Positions 52,679-63,190 of a stretch of DNA of 64,000 nucleotides are shown piece after piece. This DNA is from Bacilli bacterium (GTDB lineage: Bacteria > Bacillota_I > Bacilli_A > ML615J-28 > CAG-698): the NCBI GenBank assembly GCA_017617065.1, contig JAFZWP010000013.1, positions 124,001 to 188,000 on the forward strand, written 5' to 3'. The notes beneath the pieces are model-generated. The model ran no database searches and was not told the DNA's origin. It worked only from the letters and a program-made list of their open reading frames with translations. The stretch's first letter is position 1, and each line of letters opens with the position of its first letter. A program made the position numbers and the translations under genes.

Positions 52679-53461
52679 ATGACACCATTAATGATTATTT
52701 GTTTATTCATACCACTCTTAGGTACTACCCTTGGTAGTGGAATGGTATTTTTATTAAAAAAAGATATTAATCCTAACCTTCAAAAGCTATTATTAGGTTT
52801 CGCATCAGGCGTAATGCTTGCCGCATCAATTTGGAGTTTATTACAACCTGCCATTGATTCATATGAAGAAGGAAACTTCTTAAGTTATTTAATCCCATCA
52901 CTTGGATTTTTAGCTGGTATTGCATTCCTTTTGATCCTAGACTATGCAGTTCCTCATACACATATTAATAATGAAGATGAACGTCCAGTTAAAGCTAAAA
53001 GTAAACTTGATAATTCAATGAAATTATTATTAGCTGTAACTATTCATAACATCCCAGAAGGATTAGCATTTGGTGTAGTTATCGCTGGAGCAATAAAAGG
53101 CACAATCAATGAAAGTGCAATGCTAGCTTTAGCAATTGGTATTGCGATTCAGAACTTCCCAGAAGGGGCAATTGTATCAATGCCTTTAGAAGGCGAAGGA
53201 ATATCTAAACCCAAATCATTCTTCTATGGTTTCTTAAGTGGCGTAGTTGAACCAATTGCGGCTTTACTTACAATTGCATTGACTGTATTTATAACTGCAA
53301 TTCTACCATTTACTTTATCATTTGCCGCTGGTGCAATGATTTATGTAGTTGCGGAAGAATTAATACCTGAAGCAAATGAAGGTAAACACTCTAACCTAGC
53401 TACAATCGGTTTAGCAATAGGATTTGTAATTATGATGATTCTAGACATTGCTCTAGGCTAA
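52679..53461 (+). CDS. ZIP family metal transporter
   Basis: 260 residues with eight membrane helices. The metal-path motifs are HNIPEGLAFGV in helix 4 and QNFPEGAIVSMPL in helix 5; a variable loop with His (PHTHINNEDERP) lies between helices 3 and 4. This is the ZupT/GufA branch, importing Zn2+ and other divalent ions. GAGG lies 8 bases before the ATG; a TATAAT is at about 52644. It is followed by a strong terminator. Confidence 0.93.
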   Translation: MTPLMIICLFIPLLGTTLGSGMVFLLKKDINPNLQKLLLGFASGVMLAASIWSLLQPAIDSYEEGNFLSYLIPSLGFLAGIAFLLILDYAVPHTHINNEDERPVKAKSKLDNSMKLLLAVTIHNIPEGLAFGVVIAGAIKGTINESAMLALAIGIAIQNFPEGAIVSMPLEGEGISKPKSFFYGFLSGVVEPIAALLTIALTVFITAILPFTLSFAAGAMIYVVAEELIPEANEGKHSNLATIGLAIGFVIMMILDIALG

Positions 53462-53487
53462 AAAGTCCATTCAATGGACTTTTTTTG
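53462..53487 (+). terminator. Terminator of the ZIP transporter gene
   Basis: Stem AAAGTCCAT/ATGGACTTT followed by a run of T, starting right at the stop codon. Confidence 0.88.
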
Positions 53488-53516
53488 TTTACACAAATCA
53501 CCCAATCTTTTATAAT
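53488..53516 (+). promoter_or_regulatory. Promoter of the lipase-like lipoprotein gene
   Basis: TTTACA (53488-53493), 17-bp spacer, TATAAT (53511-53516). The -35 begins within the T tract of the ZIP terminator. Confidence 0.75.
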
Positions 53517-53538
53517 TAGTTTATAAGAGGTAACTATT

Positions 53539-55239
53539 ATGAAAAAATCATTATTAATAACAATTAGTTTATTTATAATTATATTTTTATGTTGCTGTGG
53601 AAAAATACCAATTGAAGTAAAATTCGATGCAAATGGCGGTGAAGCATCTAGTACTAATTTGTACTTAAAAGAAGGCGAAGATGTATCACTTCCGCTAGCC
53701 ACAAAATCTGGAAAAGAATTTATCGGTTGGTTTGATCAAAACAATAATCAAGTATCATCAACTAAAACTATCACAAATAATATTACTTTATATGCTAAAT
53801 GGAATAGTTATGATATTACATATTTAAGTGACGCTAAGTTTTATAAAAAAATAACTGTTGATCACGATACTAAAATAATTTATCCAGATACTAATCCTAA
53901 AAAGAATCCAGATAAAGATCATGCTTATACATTTAATGGATGGGACATTGATTCTTCTACTATCATAAATAGTGATTTATCTGTCAATGCTTTATGGATA
54001 GTTGAAGATATAACATGGGCTAAGATTAAAGGAACCGATCCAATAAACAAGCCAATGTTTAGATTATCTTACATCTTTAAAGAAAGCTTGTTTGATCAAT
54101 CCCCATCTACATTTAATAAAGATTTAGCTATGTTTGCCTTTGGTGCTGCCAATAATACTGAAGATGCTACTACTATTTCTTCTTTTTATTCATCATTATC
54201 ATTTGATGATATTTATGTTTCTAGTTCTTATTCGCAAACACCAACTACTAACTCTATTGCTTATTGCTTTGCCCATAAAGTTATAAAAGGTGATGATGTA
54301 GTTTGTGTTAGTGTACGTGGAGAAAATTATAAACTAGAATGGGTTAATAATTTCATGGTTGGAACAAATGGAGATCACACTGGGTTTAGTGAATCTGCTG
54401 CTATTATCAAAAATGATTTAGATCAGTATTTAAATAAATATACTTCTTCTTCAAATTTAAAAGTATTAATTGCTGGTTACTCTAGAGGAGGCGGGGTTGC
54501 AAACAACTTAGCCCATAAGATTTTATCAAGTCAAAATTACCTATTAAATTCTTCCAATCTATATGTTTATACATTCGAAGCACCTGCAAGTGTTGCCTTA
54601 AGTAACAATATTAATTACCCTAATGTGTTTAATCTAATCAATAGTGCTGATATCGTATGCTACGTACCACCGATGAAATACGGACTTGTAAGATGCGGAA
54701 TAGATATTGAACTATATGATGCTAGTATTGATGGCATAGCTAGAGAAAATGGATATCTATCTAAGCTTCCTTCCTTTGAAGCTAAAGCTGGAAGTTATAC
54801 TAATGATATTGCTTTTGCTAATTATGTAATTAATACACTAACTAGTTACAATGGTCCAGCAAGTAGTTCTCTAAATACTAGAGATTTGTATTATAATAAT
54901 TATCAACAATCCCTTTGTTATTTATTATCAATTATGATTCAAATGAAAAATGAAACTGTCCAAAGAATTATAAATGATTTACAAACTCGTTCTAAAATAG
55001 AATTAGCAGGATTGTTAACTGAAAGTGGACTATATAATTATTTATCATCATTTATTAAATATGATGGAGTTAGTTATGATGAATCAAGCTTACAAAGTAG
55101 TTGTAGCGACATATCAAAACTTATAAGTGGCCCAGCTAACGCCCTAATTACTAATTTAGTTGGATCAAATAATTTAACTAGAATGTTAGCAATGCATAAC
55201 TTTGAAATAACATATTCGCTACTTGTTAACTTAGAATAA
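53539..55239 (+). CDS. Lipoprotein with InlB-type repeats and class 3 lipase domain
   Basis: 566 residues. A signal peptide with a Cys-rich end (LCCCG, Cys19-21) indicates a lipoprotein. Two InlB/Listeria-Bacteroides repeats follow (VKFDANGG...GKEFIGWFD...ITLYAKW at about 28-92, and FNGWDIDSS...LSVNALW at about 130-155). Residues about 165-560 are an alpha/beta hydrolase of the class 3 lipase type: the nucleophile elbow is GYSRGG (Ser about 314), followed by EAPASVALS, a NSADIVCYVPP acidic region and a possible catalytic His near the C terminus (MLAMHNFEI). It is probably a cell-surface esterase or lipase. Its substrate is unknown. Confidence 0.85.
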   Translation: MKKSLLITISLFIIIFLCCCGKIPIEVKFDANGGEASSTNLYLKEGEDVSLPLATKSGKEFIGWFDQNNNQVSSTKTITNNITLYAKWNSYDITYLSDAKFYKKITVDHDTKIIYPDTNPKKNPDKDHAYTFNGWDIDSSTIINSDLSVNALWIVEDITWAKIKGTDPINKPMFRLSYIFKESLFDQSPSTFNKDLAMFAFGAANNTEDATTISSFYSSLSFDDIYVSSSYSQTPTTNSIAYCFAHKVIKGDDVVCVSVRGENYKLEWVNNFMVGTNGDHTGFSESAAIIKNDLDQYLNKYTSSSNLKVLIAGYSRGGGVANNLAHKILSSQNYLLNSSNLYVYTFEAPASVALSNNINYPNVFNLINSADIVCYVPPMKYGLVRCGIDIELYDASIDGIARENGYLSKLPSFEAKAGSYTNDIAFANYVINTLTSYNGPASSSLNTRDLYYNNYQQSLCYLLSIMIQMKNETVQRIINDLQTRSKIELAGLLTESGLYNYLSSFIKYDGVSYDESSLQSSCSDISKLISGPANALITNLVGSNNLTRMLAMHNFEITYSLLVNLE

Positions 55240-55243
55240 AAAT

Positions 55244-55270
55244 AAAACGCTAGTTTATACTAGCGTTTTT
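55244..55270. terminator. Bidirectional terminator between the lipase gene and the glycogen operon
   Basis: Stem AAAACGCTAGT/ACTAGCGTTTT with a 4-base loop and T-rich tails on both strands; it serves two converging genes and touches the stop codon of the GH13 gene. Confidence 0.88.
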
Positions 55271-57098
55271 ATTTTAGTTTATAGAATTTTACACTATATG
55301 GTGATACATGAACTAAATCCACATCTACTTCGTCTATCATATCATAAGCTTTAATTCTATCTTCATAAAATACATTAGAGTTATTTATTACTACTAGAAT
55401 TTCATGATCATCTTTAATACGTTTAAAGACAAATTGACAAGAATTAGTTTTAACTTCTTGATATAATCCACCATCAAAGATAGGATCAAGTCTAATCTTA
55501 GTTAACTTTTTATAAAAGTTAAGCAAGTCTATATTTTCCCTACCCCATGGGTATGTTCTTCTACAGAACGGATCATCAAAGCCATCTAGTCCTGCTTCAT
55601 CTCCGTAATATATACAAGGAATTCCTGGCAAGCTAAACTGTAAAGCTACTGCCATTTTTTGTTTTGTGATGGCATCAATTCTAACATCTTCGCTAACTTT
55701 AAATTTAGCGCTATCTGCTTTATTCTTAGGTACATATTTATAGAAATTGTTAACTAATCGCATCGTATCATGAGTATCTACGATATTCATCGTTTTATCA
55801 AGAGCATATTTTGGATAATTATTAATTAGCATTCTAATTGAATCTCTTAAGCCAAGATAATTACCTTCTTTAACAAAACTAATAATTGCTCTTTTAAATA
55901 CATAATTCATAACACTGTCAATTTGATGACCATTGAAGTAATGTTTTCTTACTCCATATGATATCTTATTGGATGCATCTTCCCATACTTCACCAATGAT
56001 AATGATATCTTTGTTAATGCCTTTACAAATTTTGTTAATATATGTAACTACATCATTATTAAGTTCATCAACTACATCTAGTCTTATGCCACTAGCACCA
56101 AGTCCTAACCATTTTCTTAAAACATCACCGATTAGTTTTAAATACTCATTATTCTCTTGATTGAATGCAGGTAGAGTTTCTATATCCCACCAAGCACGGT
56201 ATCCATGTTTAAAATATTTACCAAATGTGTACCAATCTCTATAAGGAGATAGTTTGCTTTGATATGCGCCAATAGAATCATAGTTGCCATGTTTATTAAA
56301 ATACAAACTATCATCACCGCTATGGTTAAAGACCATATCAAGGATTATCTTAATACCTTTAGATTTAGCTATCTCACACAAATTCTTAAAATCATCAATG
56401 GTCCCAAACATTGGATCTAATTCTAAATAATTACCAACATCGTATTTATGGCTTGATCTTGCTAAAAAGATTGGATTTAAATAAATGACATTAACATTTA
56501 GGCTCTTCAAATAATCTAGCTTTTCAATAATTCCTTTTAAGTCACCACCAAAAAAGTCAATGTTCCAATCTTTTCCAATTGGTTTATAGAATGGATCTTC
56601 GTACCAATCATTATGCATTACGGCATAATCTTTTTTATCTTCGTTTCCACCTCGATAAAACCTATCAGGCATTATTTGATACATTATTGCTTTATTAAAC
56701 CAATTAGTTTTATTAGAGAATGAATCATAGATTAATAATTGATACAAATTAAGACGTTCATTGCTTAAACATCCACCTAAATCTTCACTAGCATAAATTC
56801 CGTGTCTTCCATAACAATCACTGAAAGCAAAATAATACCAATACAAGCCGTATTCATCTATTTTAAAACTAATATTGTATTTGTTATGACTGACCTCATT
56901 TAATTTATAGTTAGCAATTTGTACTTTGTTATCATCTTCAATAATTAATTCTAAATCCCAAATAACAAAGTTATTAGGAAAAGATAAAGATATATTAATA
57001 TCTTTACCTTTTTCTACAGCCCCAATGGGCGTCTTATCAACTAAAGGATGATAAAACAAATAATTAGAGTTAATTATCTGACCTTTTTTAATTCCCAT
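55269..57098 (-). CDS. GH13 alpha-glucosidase/neopullulanase-like enzyme
   Basis: 609 residues. An N-terminal beta-sandwich (about 1-125, CBM34-like) precedes a GH13 barrel. Conserved regions: DMVFNHSGDD, GIRLDVVDEL with the nucleophile Asp (about 336), IIGEVWED with the acid Glu (about 369) and VDTHD with the transition-state Asp (about 442); DPMFGTIDDFKNL is also typical. The layout fits cyclomaltodextrinase/neopullulanase (GH13_20-like) enzymes acting on maltodextrins. Last gene of the glycogen operon, overlapping glgP by 25 bp, so it probably trims the dextrins left by the phosphorylase in the cytosol (no signal peptide). Confidence 0.9.
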   Translation of the reverse strand: MGIKKGQIINSNYLFYHPLVDKTPIGAVEKGKDINISLSFPNNFVIWDLELIIEDDNKVQIANYKLNEVSHNKYNISFKIDEYGLYWYYFAFSDCYGRHGIYASEDLGGCLSNERLNLYQLLIYDSFSNKTNWFNKAIMYQIMPDRFYRGGNEDKKDYAVMHNDWYEDPFYKPIGKDWNIDFFGGDLKGIIEKLDYLKSLNVNVIYLNPIFLARSSHKYDVGNYLELDPMFGTIDDFKNLCEIAKSKGIKIILDMVFNHSGDDSLYFNKHGNYDSIGAYQSKLSPYRDWYTFGKYFKHGYRAWWDIETLPAFNQENNEYLKLIGDVLRKWLGLGASGIRLDVVDELNNDVVTYINKICKGINKDIIIIGEVWEDASNKISYGVRKHYFNGHQIDSVMNYVFKRAIISFVKEGNYLGLRDSIRMLINNYPKYALDKTMNIVDTHDTMRLVNNFYKYVPKNKADSAKFKVSEDVRIDAITKQKMAVALQFSLPGIPCIYYGDEAGLDGFDDPFCRRTYPWGRENIDLLNFYKKLTKIRLDPIFDGGLYQEVKTNSCQFVFKRIKDDHEILVVINNSNVFYEDRIKAYDMIDEVDVDLVHVSPYSVKFYKLK

Positions 57099-59482
57099 AT
57101 GTTTTTCGCATATTCCTCAATGCTTCTATCAGCGGCAAAGATACCAGCTGAAGCGGTATTAATTAGTGACATCTTATTCCACTTACGTTTATCACGATAT
57201 GCTTCATCTAGCTTCTTAGCTTTAGCTAGATAATCATCAAAATCAGCTAAACACATATATGGGTCACTAACTGGATAGTTATGAAGCAAATAATCAGCGA
57301 TATGAGCAAAGCTCTTATTATTGAATCCTAAATATAAGTGATCAATTACTTCTTTAATAATTGGGTTGTTATAGTAATAATCGATAGCATTATAACCTTG
57401 TTTCCAACGTGATGCTACATCTTCAGTTCTCATACCAAAGATAACGATATTGTCTTCCCCAACATTTTCGCTTATCTCTACATTAGCTCCATCAAGTGTA
57501 CCAAGTGTAATAGCACCATTGATCATAAACTTCATGTTACCAGTTCCACTAGCTTCTTTACCTGCAAGTGATATTTGTTCACTAACTTCACTAGCAGGCA
57601 TTAGTTTTTCCGCTAATGTAACATTATAGTTTTCTAAGAACACAACATTTAGTTTTTCTCTGATAGCTGGATGTTTTTCTATTTCTTTTGATATATTCCA
57701 AATTAATTCAATAACTTGTTTAGCTACATAATAACTACCAGCTGCTTTAGCCGCAAAGATGAATGTTTGCGGAGTAAAGTCAATAGTTGGATCTTTTTCA
57801 AGTTCACAGAAATAATATACAATCTTTAAAACATTTAAAAGTTGACGTTTATATTCATGTAATCTCTTGGATTGAACATCAAATCTAGAGTTAGGATTAA
57901 TTACAATTCCATATTGATTATAAACATATTTCGCAAATGCACATTTATTGCGGTACTTGATTTCCCCAATTTGATTTAATACTTCATCATCATCTTGATA
58001 AGCCAAGAAATCTTTAAGTTTAGTTGGATCATGTTTAAAATCTGGTCCAATCTTTGATTCAATTAATTCAGATAATAATGGATTAGATTGACATAACCAT
58101 CTTCTATAAGTAATTCCATTAGTTACATTAGTAAACTTTTCTGGCATCATCTTATAAAAACTATTAAATAAGTTTTCTTTAATGATATTAGAATGTAGAG
58201 CACTAACACCATTTACATGTTTACTAGCTAGAACGCAAAGGTTAGCCATTCTAATCTTACCATTGTAAATTATAGCTACTTTTTCCCATTCTTCTTCACT
58301 AAAGCCTCTTGCATGGCAATCATCATAGAAGTGCTGATTGATTTCTTTTAATGCTACATAAATTCTAGGTAGAATACGCATTACTAAATCTTCAGGCCAT
58401 GTTTCTAAAGCTTCTGATAAGATTGTATGGTTTGTATAGTTTACAACTTTGCATACCATTTCCCATGCTTCATCCCAACTAAAATCAAATCTATCTATTA
58501 ATGTATTTAATAGTTCTGGGATACACATTGTAGGGTGTGTATCATTGATATGAATAACAGCATGATTTGCAAGAGTATGAATATCTTTGAAGTAACGAAT
58601 ATGATCGTTAACAATTGATTGAATTGAAGATGAAACTAAGAAGTATTGTTGTTTTAGTCTTAATGTTTTACCTTCTTGATGGTTATCAGATGGATATAAT
58701 ACTTTTGTTAAGATTTCAGCTTCTAGTTTATCTTGCATTGCTTTTTGGTAATCACCATGAGCAAATGATTCAAAGTCTAATGATTTAGGACTTTGGCTCT
58801 TCCATAATCTTAAAACACTAACAGCAGATGAATCATATCCACTTACCATCATATCGCATGGCAAGCCTTCTACTAGATTATATCCCGTATGTTTATATAC
58901 TTTCTTACCATCTACATATTCAATATCTACTTTTCCATCGAATTTAACTTGAACTAGTTTATCAGGTCTTTCAGCTAGCCATACAGATCCACCCGGTAGC
59001 CATACATCGGGTGCTTCAGTTTGCCAACCTTCAACTAAATGTTGTTTGAAAAGGCCGTATTCATAACAAATAGAAAAGCCCATTGCTGGATAATCATTGC
59101 TTGCAAGACCGTCAAGATAGGCTGCGGCAAGGCGTCCTAAGCCTCCATTACCAAGTCCGGCATCAGGTTCACATGCATAGATTTGATCCATTGACACCCC
59201 AACATTACTTAATAGTACACTTACTTGATCGCTTAAGCCTAAATTGAATAAATTATTCTTTAAACTTCTACCCATCAAAAATTCCATTGATAGGTAATAT
59301 ACTCTTTTCCCATTTGCTTGTCTTACGCGTTCATTATATTTTCTTCTTCTTCGACGTAATATATCGTTAACTGAAGTAGCTAAGGCTTTATATAATTGAT
59401 CTACTGTAGCATCTACAATTGATACAGCAAATAATTTACCTAAGTTATCTTCAATTAACTCTCTAAGTTCCAAATCAGTCAT
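57074..59482 (-). CDS. glgP: Glycogen/maltodextrin phosphorylase
   Basis: 802 residues, full length. The pyridoxal-phosphate Lys (about 650) lies in EASGTGNMKFMING; further family blocks are YYLSMEFLMGRSL, DAGLGNGGLGRLAAAYLDSL-like near residue 105-120, HINDTHPTM and RLHEYKRQ. It releases glucose 1-phosphate from alpha-1,4-glucans. The start overlaps glgA by 8 bp, with AGAAGAG ahead of the ATG. Vertebrate-type phosphorylation sites are not expected. Confidence 0.97.
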   Translation of the reverse strand: MTDLELRELIEDNLGKLFAVSIVDATVDQLYKALATSVNDILRRRRRKYNERVRQANGKRVYYLSMEFLMGRSLKNNLFNLGLSDQVSVLLSNVGVSMDQIYACEPDAGLGNGGLGRLAAAYLDGLASNDYPAMGFSICYEYGLFKQHLVEGWQTEAPDVWLPGGSVWLAERPDKLVQVKFDGKVDIEYVDGKKVYKHTGYNLVEGLPCDMMVSGYDSSAVSVLRLWKSQSPKSLDFESFAHGDYQKAMQDKLEAEILTKVLYPSDNHQEGKTLRLKQQYFLVSSSIQSIVNDHIRYFKDIHTLANHAVIHINDTHPTMCIPELLNTLIDRFDFSWDEAWEMVCKVVNYTNHTILSEALETWPEDLVMRILPRIYVALKEINQHFYDDCHARGFSEEEWEKVAIIYNGKIRMANLCVLASKHVNGVSALHSNIIKENLFNSFYKMMPEKFTNVTNGITYRRWLCQSNPLLSELIESKIGPDFKHDPTKLKDFLAYQDDDEVLNQIGEIKYRNKCAFAKYVYNQYGIVINPNSRFDVQSKRLHEYKRQLLNVLKIVYYFCELEKDPTIDFTPQTFIFAAKAAGSYYVAKQVIELIWNISKEIEKHPAIREKLNVVFLENYNVTLAEKLMPASEVSEQISLAGKEASGTGNMKFMINGAITLGTLDGANVEISENVGEDNIVIFGMRTEDVASRWKQGYNAIDYYYNNPIIKEVIDHLYLGFNNKSFAHIADYLLHNYPVSDPYMCLADFDDYLAKAKKLDEAYRDKRKWNKMSLINTASAGIFAADRSIEEYAKNIWELKKVR

Positions 59483-60893
59483 TATTGTCTCTTCTTTCTA
59501 CTAAACTCTTATATAGATCTAAATATTGTTTGGCACTCTTTGCCCATGAAAAATCAGTATTCATAGCTGTATGTACCATCTTCATATAATCATCTTTGTG
59601 ATTAAATACGTTGATTGCTTCTTTTACTTTATATGCCATTTCATTAGCATCATATCCTTTAAATACAAATCCATTAGCATCACTAATTGAATCTGCAAGT
59701 CCTCCTGTAGCATGTACAATTGGAAGTGTACCATATCTACAAGCTATCATTTGACTAAGTCCGCATGGTTCAGTTAAAGATGGCATTAAGAATAAGTCAG
59801 CACCACTATAAATTTGTTTAGATAATGGTGTATTAAATGCCTTAATAAAACTAATACGACCAGGATATTTATAACTAAAGAAACTGAATTTATCTTCAAA
59901 ATATGGGTCTCCCATACCAAGGATAATAAACTCACAGTTTGCACCCATCATTTCATCCATTTTCTCTACAACTAAATCCATACCTTTATGACCAACAAGT
60001 CTTGAAATAATTGCGATTAAGCAAGTATTATCATCTTGATTTAAGCCATATTCTTTTTGAAGATGACGTTTATTTTCTAATTTCTTAGCATATGTATCAA
60101 AGTTATAATTTTCTAATATTTCAGTATCTTTTTCTGGATTATAGAAATCATAATTAATACCATTTAAAATACCAGTTAATTTAAATCTATTAGTATTAAT
60201 AATATATTCTAATCCTTTACCAAATCTACCAGTTGTTATTTCTTTCGCATAACGAGGGCTAACAGTAGTAAATGCATCACTAGTAACTATTGCCCCTTTA
60301 AGTAAATTAACGCATTTATTGTTTTCTAAAATCTCGCGGTATTCCCATCCAAGTCCAAATAAATCACCTAATACATAATTATCGTATTGACCTTGATATT
60401 CGATATTATGAATAGTGAATACTGATTTTGTGGATAAGAAACGACCTTGACGCTTAAATGAATCTAGGTAAATATTTACTAATGCTGTTTGGTGATCATT
60501 AGCATGAATGATATCAGGATAGAATTTAATCATTTCTAAGCAATCAAATACTGCTTTAGAAAAGAAAGCAAATCTTTCCCCATCATCATAATATGAGTAC
60601 AACATGTCACGATCAAAATAATATTTGTTATCTACAAAATAATATTCTACGCCATCTTTTTTAATTCTAAATAAACCACAATATTGATTTCTCCAAGATA
60701 GAACTGTATTAGTCTTACCAACAAATTCTAATTCTTTTCCATAATTATCAATAACGCGTTTATAAAGTGGCATAATAACTTTAACCGTATTCTTTTTCTT
60801 AGCTAGAGCAGCAGGCAAGCTACCTGCAACTTCAGCTAATCCACCAGTTGCACAAAATGGCATACATTCACTAACAGCAAAAAGTATTTTCAT
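59475..60893 (-). CDS. glgA: Glycogen synthase
   Basis: 472 residues, GT5 family. N-terminal ILFAVSECMPFCATGGLAEVAGSLP corresponds to the ADP-glucose loop; the classical Lys of KxGGL is replaced by Ala here, as in some Clostridia-type enzymes I recall. Other motifs are FTIHNIEYQG, the SDAFTTVSPRYAKEI segment and the C-terminal MPSLTEPCGLSQMIACRYGT. It extends alpha-1,4 chains from ADP-glucose. It follows glgD without a gap and overlaps glgP by 8 bp. Confidence 0.95.
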   Translation of the reverse strand: MKILFAVSECMPFCATGGLAEVAGSLPAALAKKKNTVKVIMPLYKRVIDNYGKELEFVGKTNTVLSWRNQYCGLFRIKKDGVEYYFVDNKYYFDRDMLYSYYDDGERFAFFSKAVFDCLEMIKFYPDIIHANDHQTALVNIYLDSFKRQGRFLSTKSVFTIHNIEYQGQYDNYVLGDLFGLGWEYREILENNKCVNLLKGAIVTSDAFTTVSPRYAKEITTGRFGKGLEYIINTNRFKLTGILNGINYDFYNPEKDTEILENYNFDTYAKKLENKRHLQKEYGLNQDDNTCLIAIISRLVGHKGMDLVVEKMDEMMGANCEFIILGMGDPYFEDKFSFFSYKYPGRISFIKAFNTPLSKQIYSGADLFLMPSLTEPCGLSQMIACRYGTLPIVHATGGLADSISDANGFVFKGYDANEMAYKVKEAINVFNHKDDYMKMVHTAMNTDFSWAKSAKQYLDLYKSLVERRDNND

Positions 60894-62006
60894 TTAAATT
60901 ACCTCAAATTTCTTAATGTATTTAATGTTTTCGTGATTGCCACGAATCTTATTTCCTTTTGTTACTGTAACATTCTTATCTGTTACCACATATTCTAGAT
61001 TTACATCTTCTTCAATAGTTGTGTCTTGCATTAAAACACAGTTTCTAACGCAAGCACCTTTTTTAACTGTAACACCTCTAAAGATTACGCTGTTCTCTAC
61101 AGTTCCTTCGATTATACAACCATCAGCGATTGTAGAGTTGGATACAGAACAGCCAGTTATATATTTTGTTGGGGCAGAGTCACGTACTTTTGTATAGATA
61201 GGTCTATTCTCAGTCCAGAATAATTCTGTTCTAACATTCATATCTAGTAAATCCATATTTAAATCAAAATATGATTCAAGGCTTGTTACTTCATTAAAGT
61301 AACCTTTGAATTCATAACCATATACACGGTATTTATCTAAATGGTTACTTAATATATCTCTATTAAAACTATGTAAGTCAGCTTTAATTGCCATTTCTAC
61401 TAAACTAACTAATAAATCTTTTCTCATTACCCATATATCTAGGGACATATTAACATGGCCTTTTAATTCTTCTTCAAAATTAAGTTCAATTACTCTACCA
61501 TCATTAGCAAGTGTTAGTGTCTTAACCGGTGTATAGTCATGTTTAGATAAATCAACTTTACGATATACGCATACGATATCAGCTTTTTTATTGAATAATT
61601 CTTTAAATACTGGTTCGTATTGAATGTTACACATATGATATGAATCAGTTAAGATTACATATTCTTCAGGAGCACGACGAATAAAATCAATAATGTTACG
61701 AAGTGATTCTAGACGGTTATGATCCTTTGATGGTTTATTAGTGTATGGAGGAAGTAATGTTAAGCCTCCATGTTTTCTTGCTAAATCCCATTCTTTAGCA
61801 GATTCAATATGGTCAATTAATGATTGATAATTAGTCGTAGTAACTAAGCCAATATGATTGACACCATCATTAACCATATTTGATAATGTGAAGTCAATTA
61901 GTCTGTATCTTCCACCAACAGGAACCGATGCAATTGTACGGTTCTTAGTGATAGTTAGTGATGATTTACAATGTGTAGCTGAAAATATTAATCCTAAAGT
62001 TGCCAT
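60894..62006 (-). CDS. glgD: GlgD subunit of ADP-glucose pyrophosphorylase
   Basis: 370 residues, a GlgC paralogue with a changed N-terminal nucleotide loop (LGLIFSATHCKSSLTITKNR in place of GGQGxRLxxLT), the mark of the non-catalytic GlgD partner of Firmicutes, followed by VPVGGRYRLIDFTLSN. The C-terminal left-handed beta-helix (YITGCSVSNSTIADGCIIEG...) is kept. In B. stearothermophilus-type enzymes GlgD enhances GlgC activity. It begins 2 bp behind glgC. Confidence 0.95.
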   Translation of the reverse strand: MATLGLIFSATHCKSSLTITKNRTIASVPVGGRYRLIDFTLSNMVNDGVNHIGLVTTTNYQSLIDHIESAKEWDLARKHGGLTLLPPYTNKPSKDHNRLESLRNIIDFIRRAPEEYVILTDSYHMCNIQYEPVFKELFNKKADIVCVYRKVDLSKHDYTPVKTLTLANDGRVIELNFEEELKGHVNMSLDIWVMRKDLLVSLVEMAIKADLHSFNRDILSNHLDKYRVYGYEFKGYFNEVTSLESYFDLNMDLLDMNVRTELFWTENRPIYTKVRDSAPTKYITGCSVSNSTIADGCIIEGTVENSVIFRGVTVKKGACVRNCVLMQDTTIEEDVNLEYVVTDKNVTVTKGNKIRGNHENIKYIKKFEVI

Positions 62007-62008
62007 AA

Positions 62009-63190
62009 TTAATTCTCCTCTTCTAGCATTGTTCCGTTTGCTACATTACTATTAACAGTTAAACCGCCAGCAATAATAGTTAGTTTAGCTCCACTATCTT
62101 TACTAGCTCCAACTTCTACTTTCTTTTTAACTGTTACACCACTATCAATAATTGCATATTCTACTTTGGCACCAGCTTCAATTAATACATCATCAAAGAT
62201 TACACAGTCTTTAACGATAGCTCCCTTTTCAACTCTAACGTTATTTGAAAGTACTGAATTAATTACAGTTCCTTCAATTACACAACCTTCAGTGATTGTA
62301 GAGTTATCTAGAACTGCTCCTGCTTTAATTAATTGAGGAGGATATGCATCATTTCTAGAATAAATTTTCCACTTTTCATCATTTAAATTAAACTTTGGAT
62401 TAGCACCAAGTAGATCCATATTAGCTTCCCAAAGTGAATCTAAAGTCCCCACATCTTTCCAATATCCTTCAAAATCATAAGTATAAAGTTTTAATCCATC
62501 TTTAAGCATATTTGGAATGATGTTTTTACCAAAGTCATTACTACTAGTAGGATCTGCATCATCTTCAGTTAAATATTTTTTAAGAACTGAATAGTTGAAT
62601 AAATAAATACCCATTGATGCTTTAGTAGATTTAGGATGTTTTGGTTTTTCTTCAAATTCATAAATAGATCCATCTGGATTAGTATTCATAATACCAAATC
62701 TAGATGCTTCTTCTAGGCTAACATTTAAAACAGCGATTGTACAATCAGCATTGTTTTTACGATGAACTGCAATCATCTTGTTATAGTCCATCTTATAAAT
62801 GTGGTCACCTGATAAAATCAAAACATATTCAGGATCATATTGGTCAATAAATGGTAAGTTTTGGTAAATAGCATTAGCAGTACCTCTATACCAATCAGTA
62901 TGAACTTTCTTTTGATAAGGAGGTAAGATGTGTGCTCCACCAAAGTTTCTATCTAAGTCCCATGGTTGACCATTACCAATATATTGGTTTAACTTAAGAG
63001 GCTGATATTGCGTTAAAACACCGATTGTATCGATGTATGAATTTACACAATTAGAAAGTGGAAAGTCGATGATTTTATACTTTCCTCCAAATGTAACAGC
63101 TGGTTTAGCTACATCAGTAGTTAGAGAATATAATCTACTTCCTTGTCCACCAGCAAGTAGCATAGCTACACAGTATTTCCTTCTTTTCAT
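62009..63190 (-). CDS. glgC: Glucose-1-phosphate adenylyltransferase, catalytic subunit
   Basis: 393 residues. The nucleotide loop is [14 protein letters not shown], then [32 protein letters not shown] and [11 protein letters not shown]; the beta-helix C terminus has [13 protein letters not shown]. It makes ADP-glucose from glucose 1-phosphate and ATP, releasing PPi, which the membrane pyrophosphatase or phosphofructokinase in this window could use. It overlaps glgB by 4 bp (ATGA); an AGAGGT box precedes the start. Confidence 0.97.
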   Translation of the reverse strand: MKRRKYCVAMLLAGGQGSRLYSLTTDVAKPAVTFGGKYKIIDFPLSNCVNSYIDTIGVLTQYQPLKLNQYIGNGQPWDLDRNFGGAHILPPYQKKVHTDWYRGTANAIYQNLPFIDQYDPEYVLILSGDHIYKMDYNKMIAVHRKNNADCTIAVLNVSLEEASRFGIMNTNPDGSIYEFEEKPKHPKSTKASMGIYLFNYSVLKKYLTEDDADPTSSNDFGKNIIPNMLKDGLKLYTYDFEGYWKDVGTLDSLWEANMDLLGANPKFNLNDEKWKIYSRNDAYPPQLIKAGAVLDNSTITEGCVIEGTVINSVLSNNVRVEKGAIVKDCVIFDDVLIEAGAKVEYAIIDSGVTVKKKVEVGASKDSGAKLTIIAGGLTVNSNVANGTMLEEEN

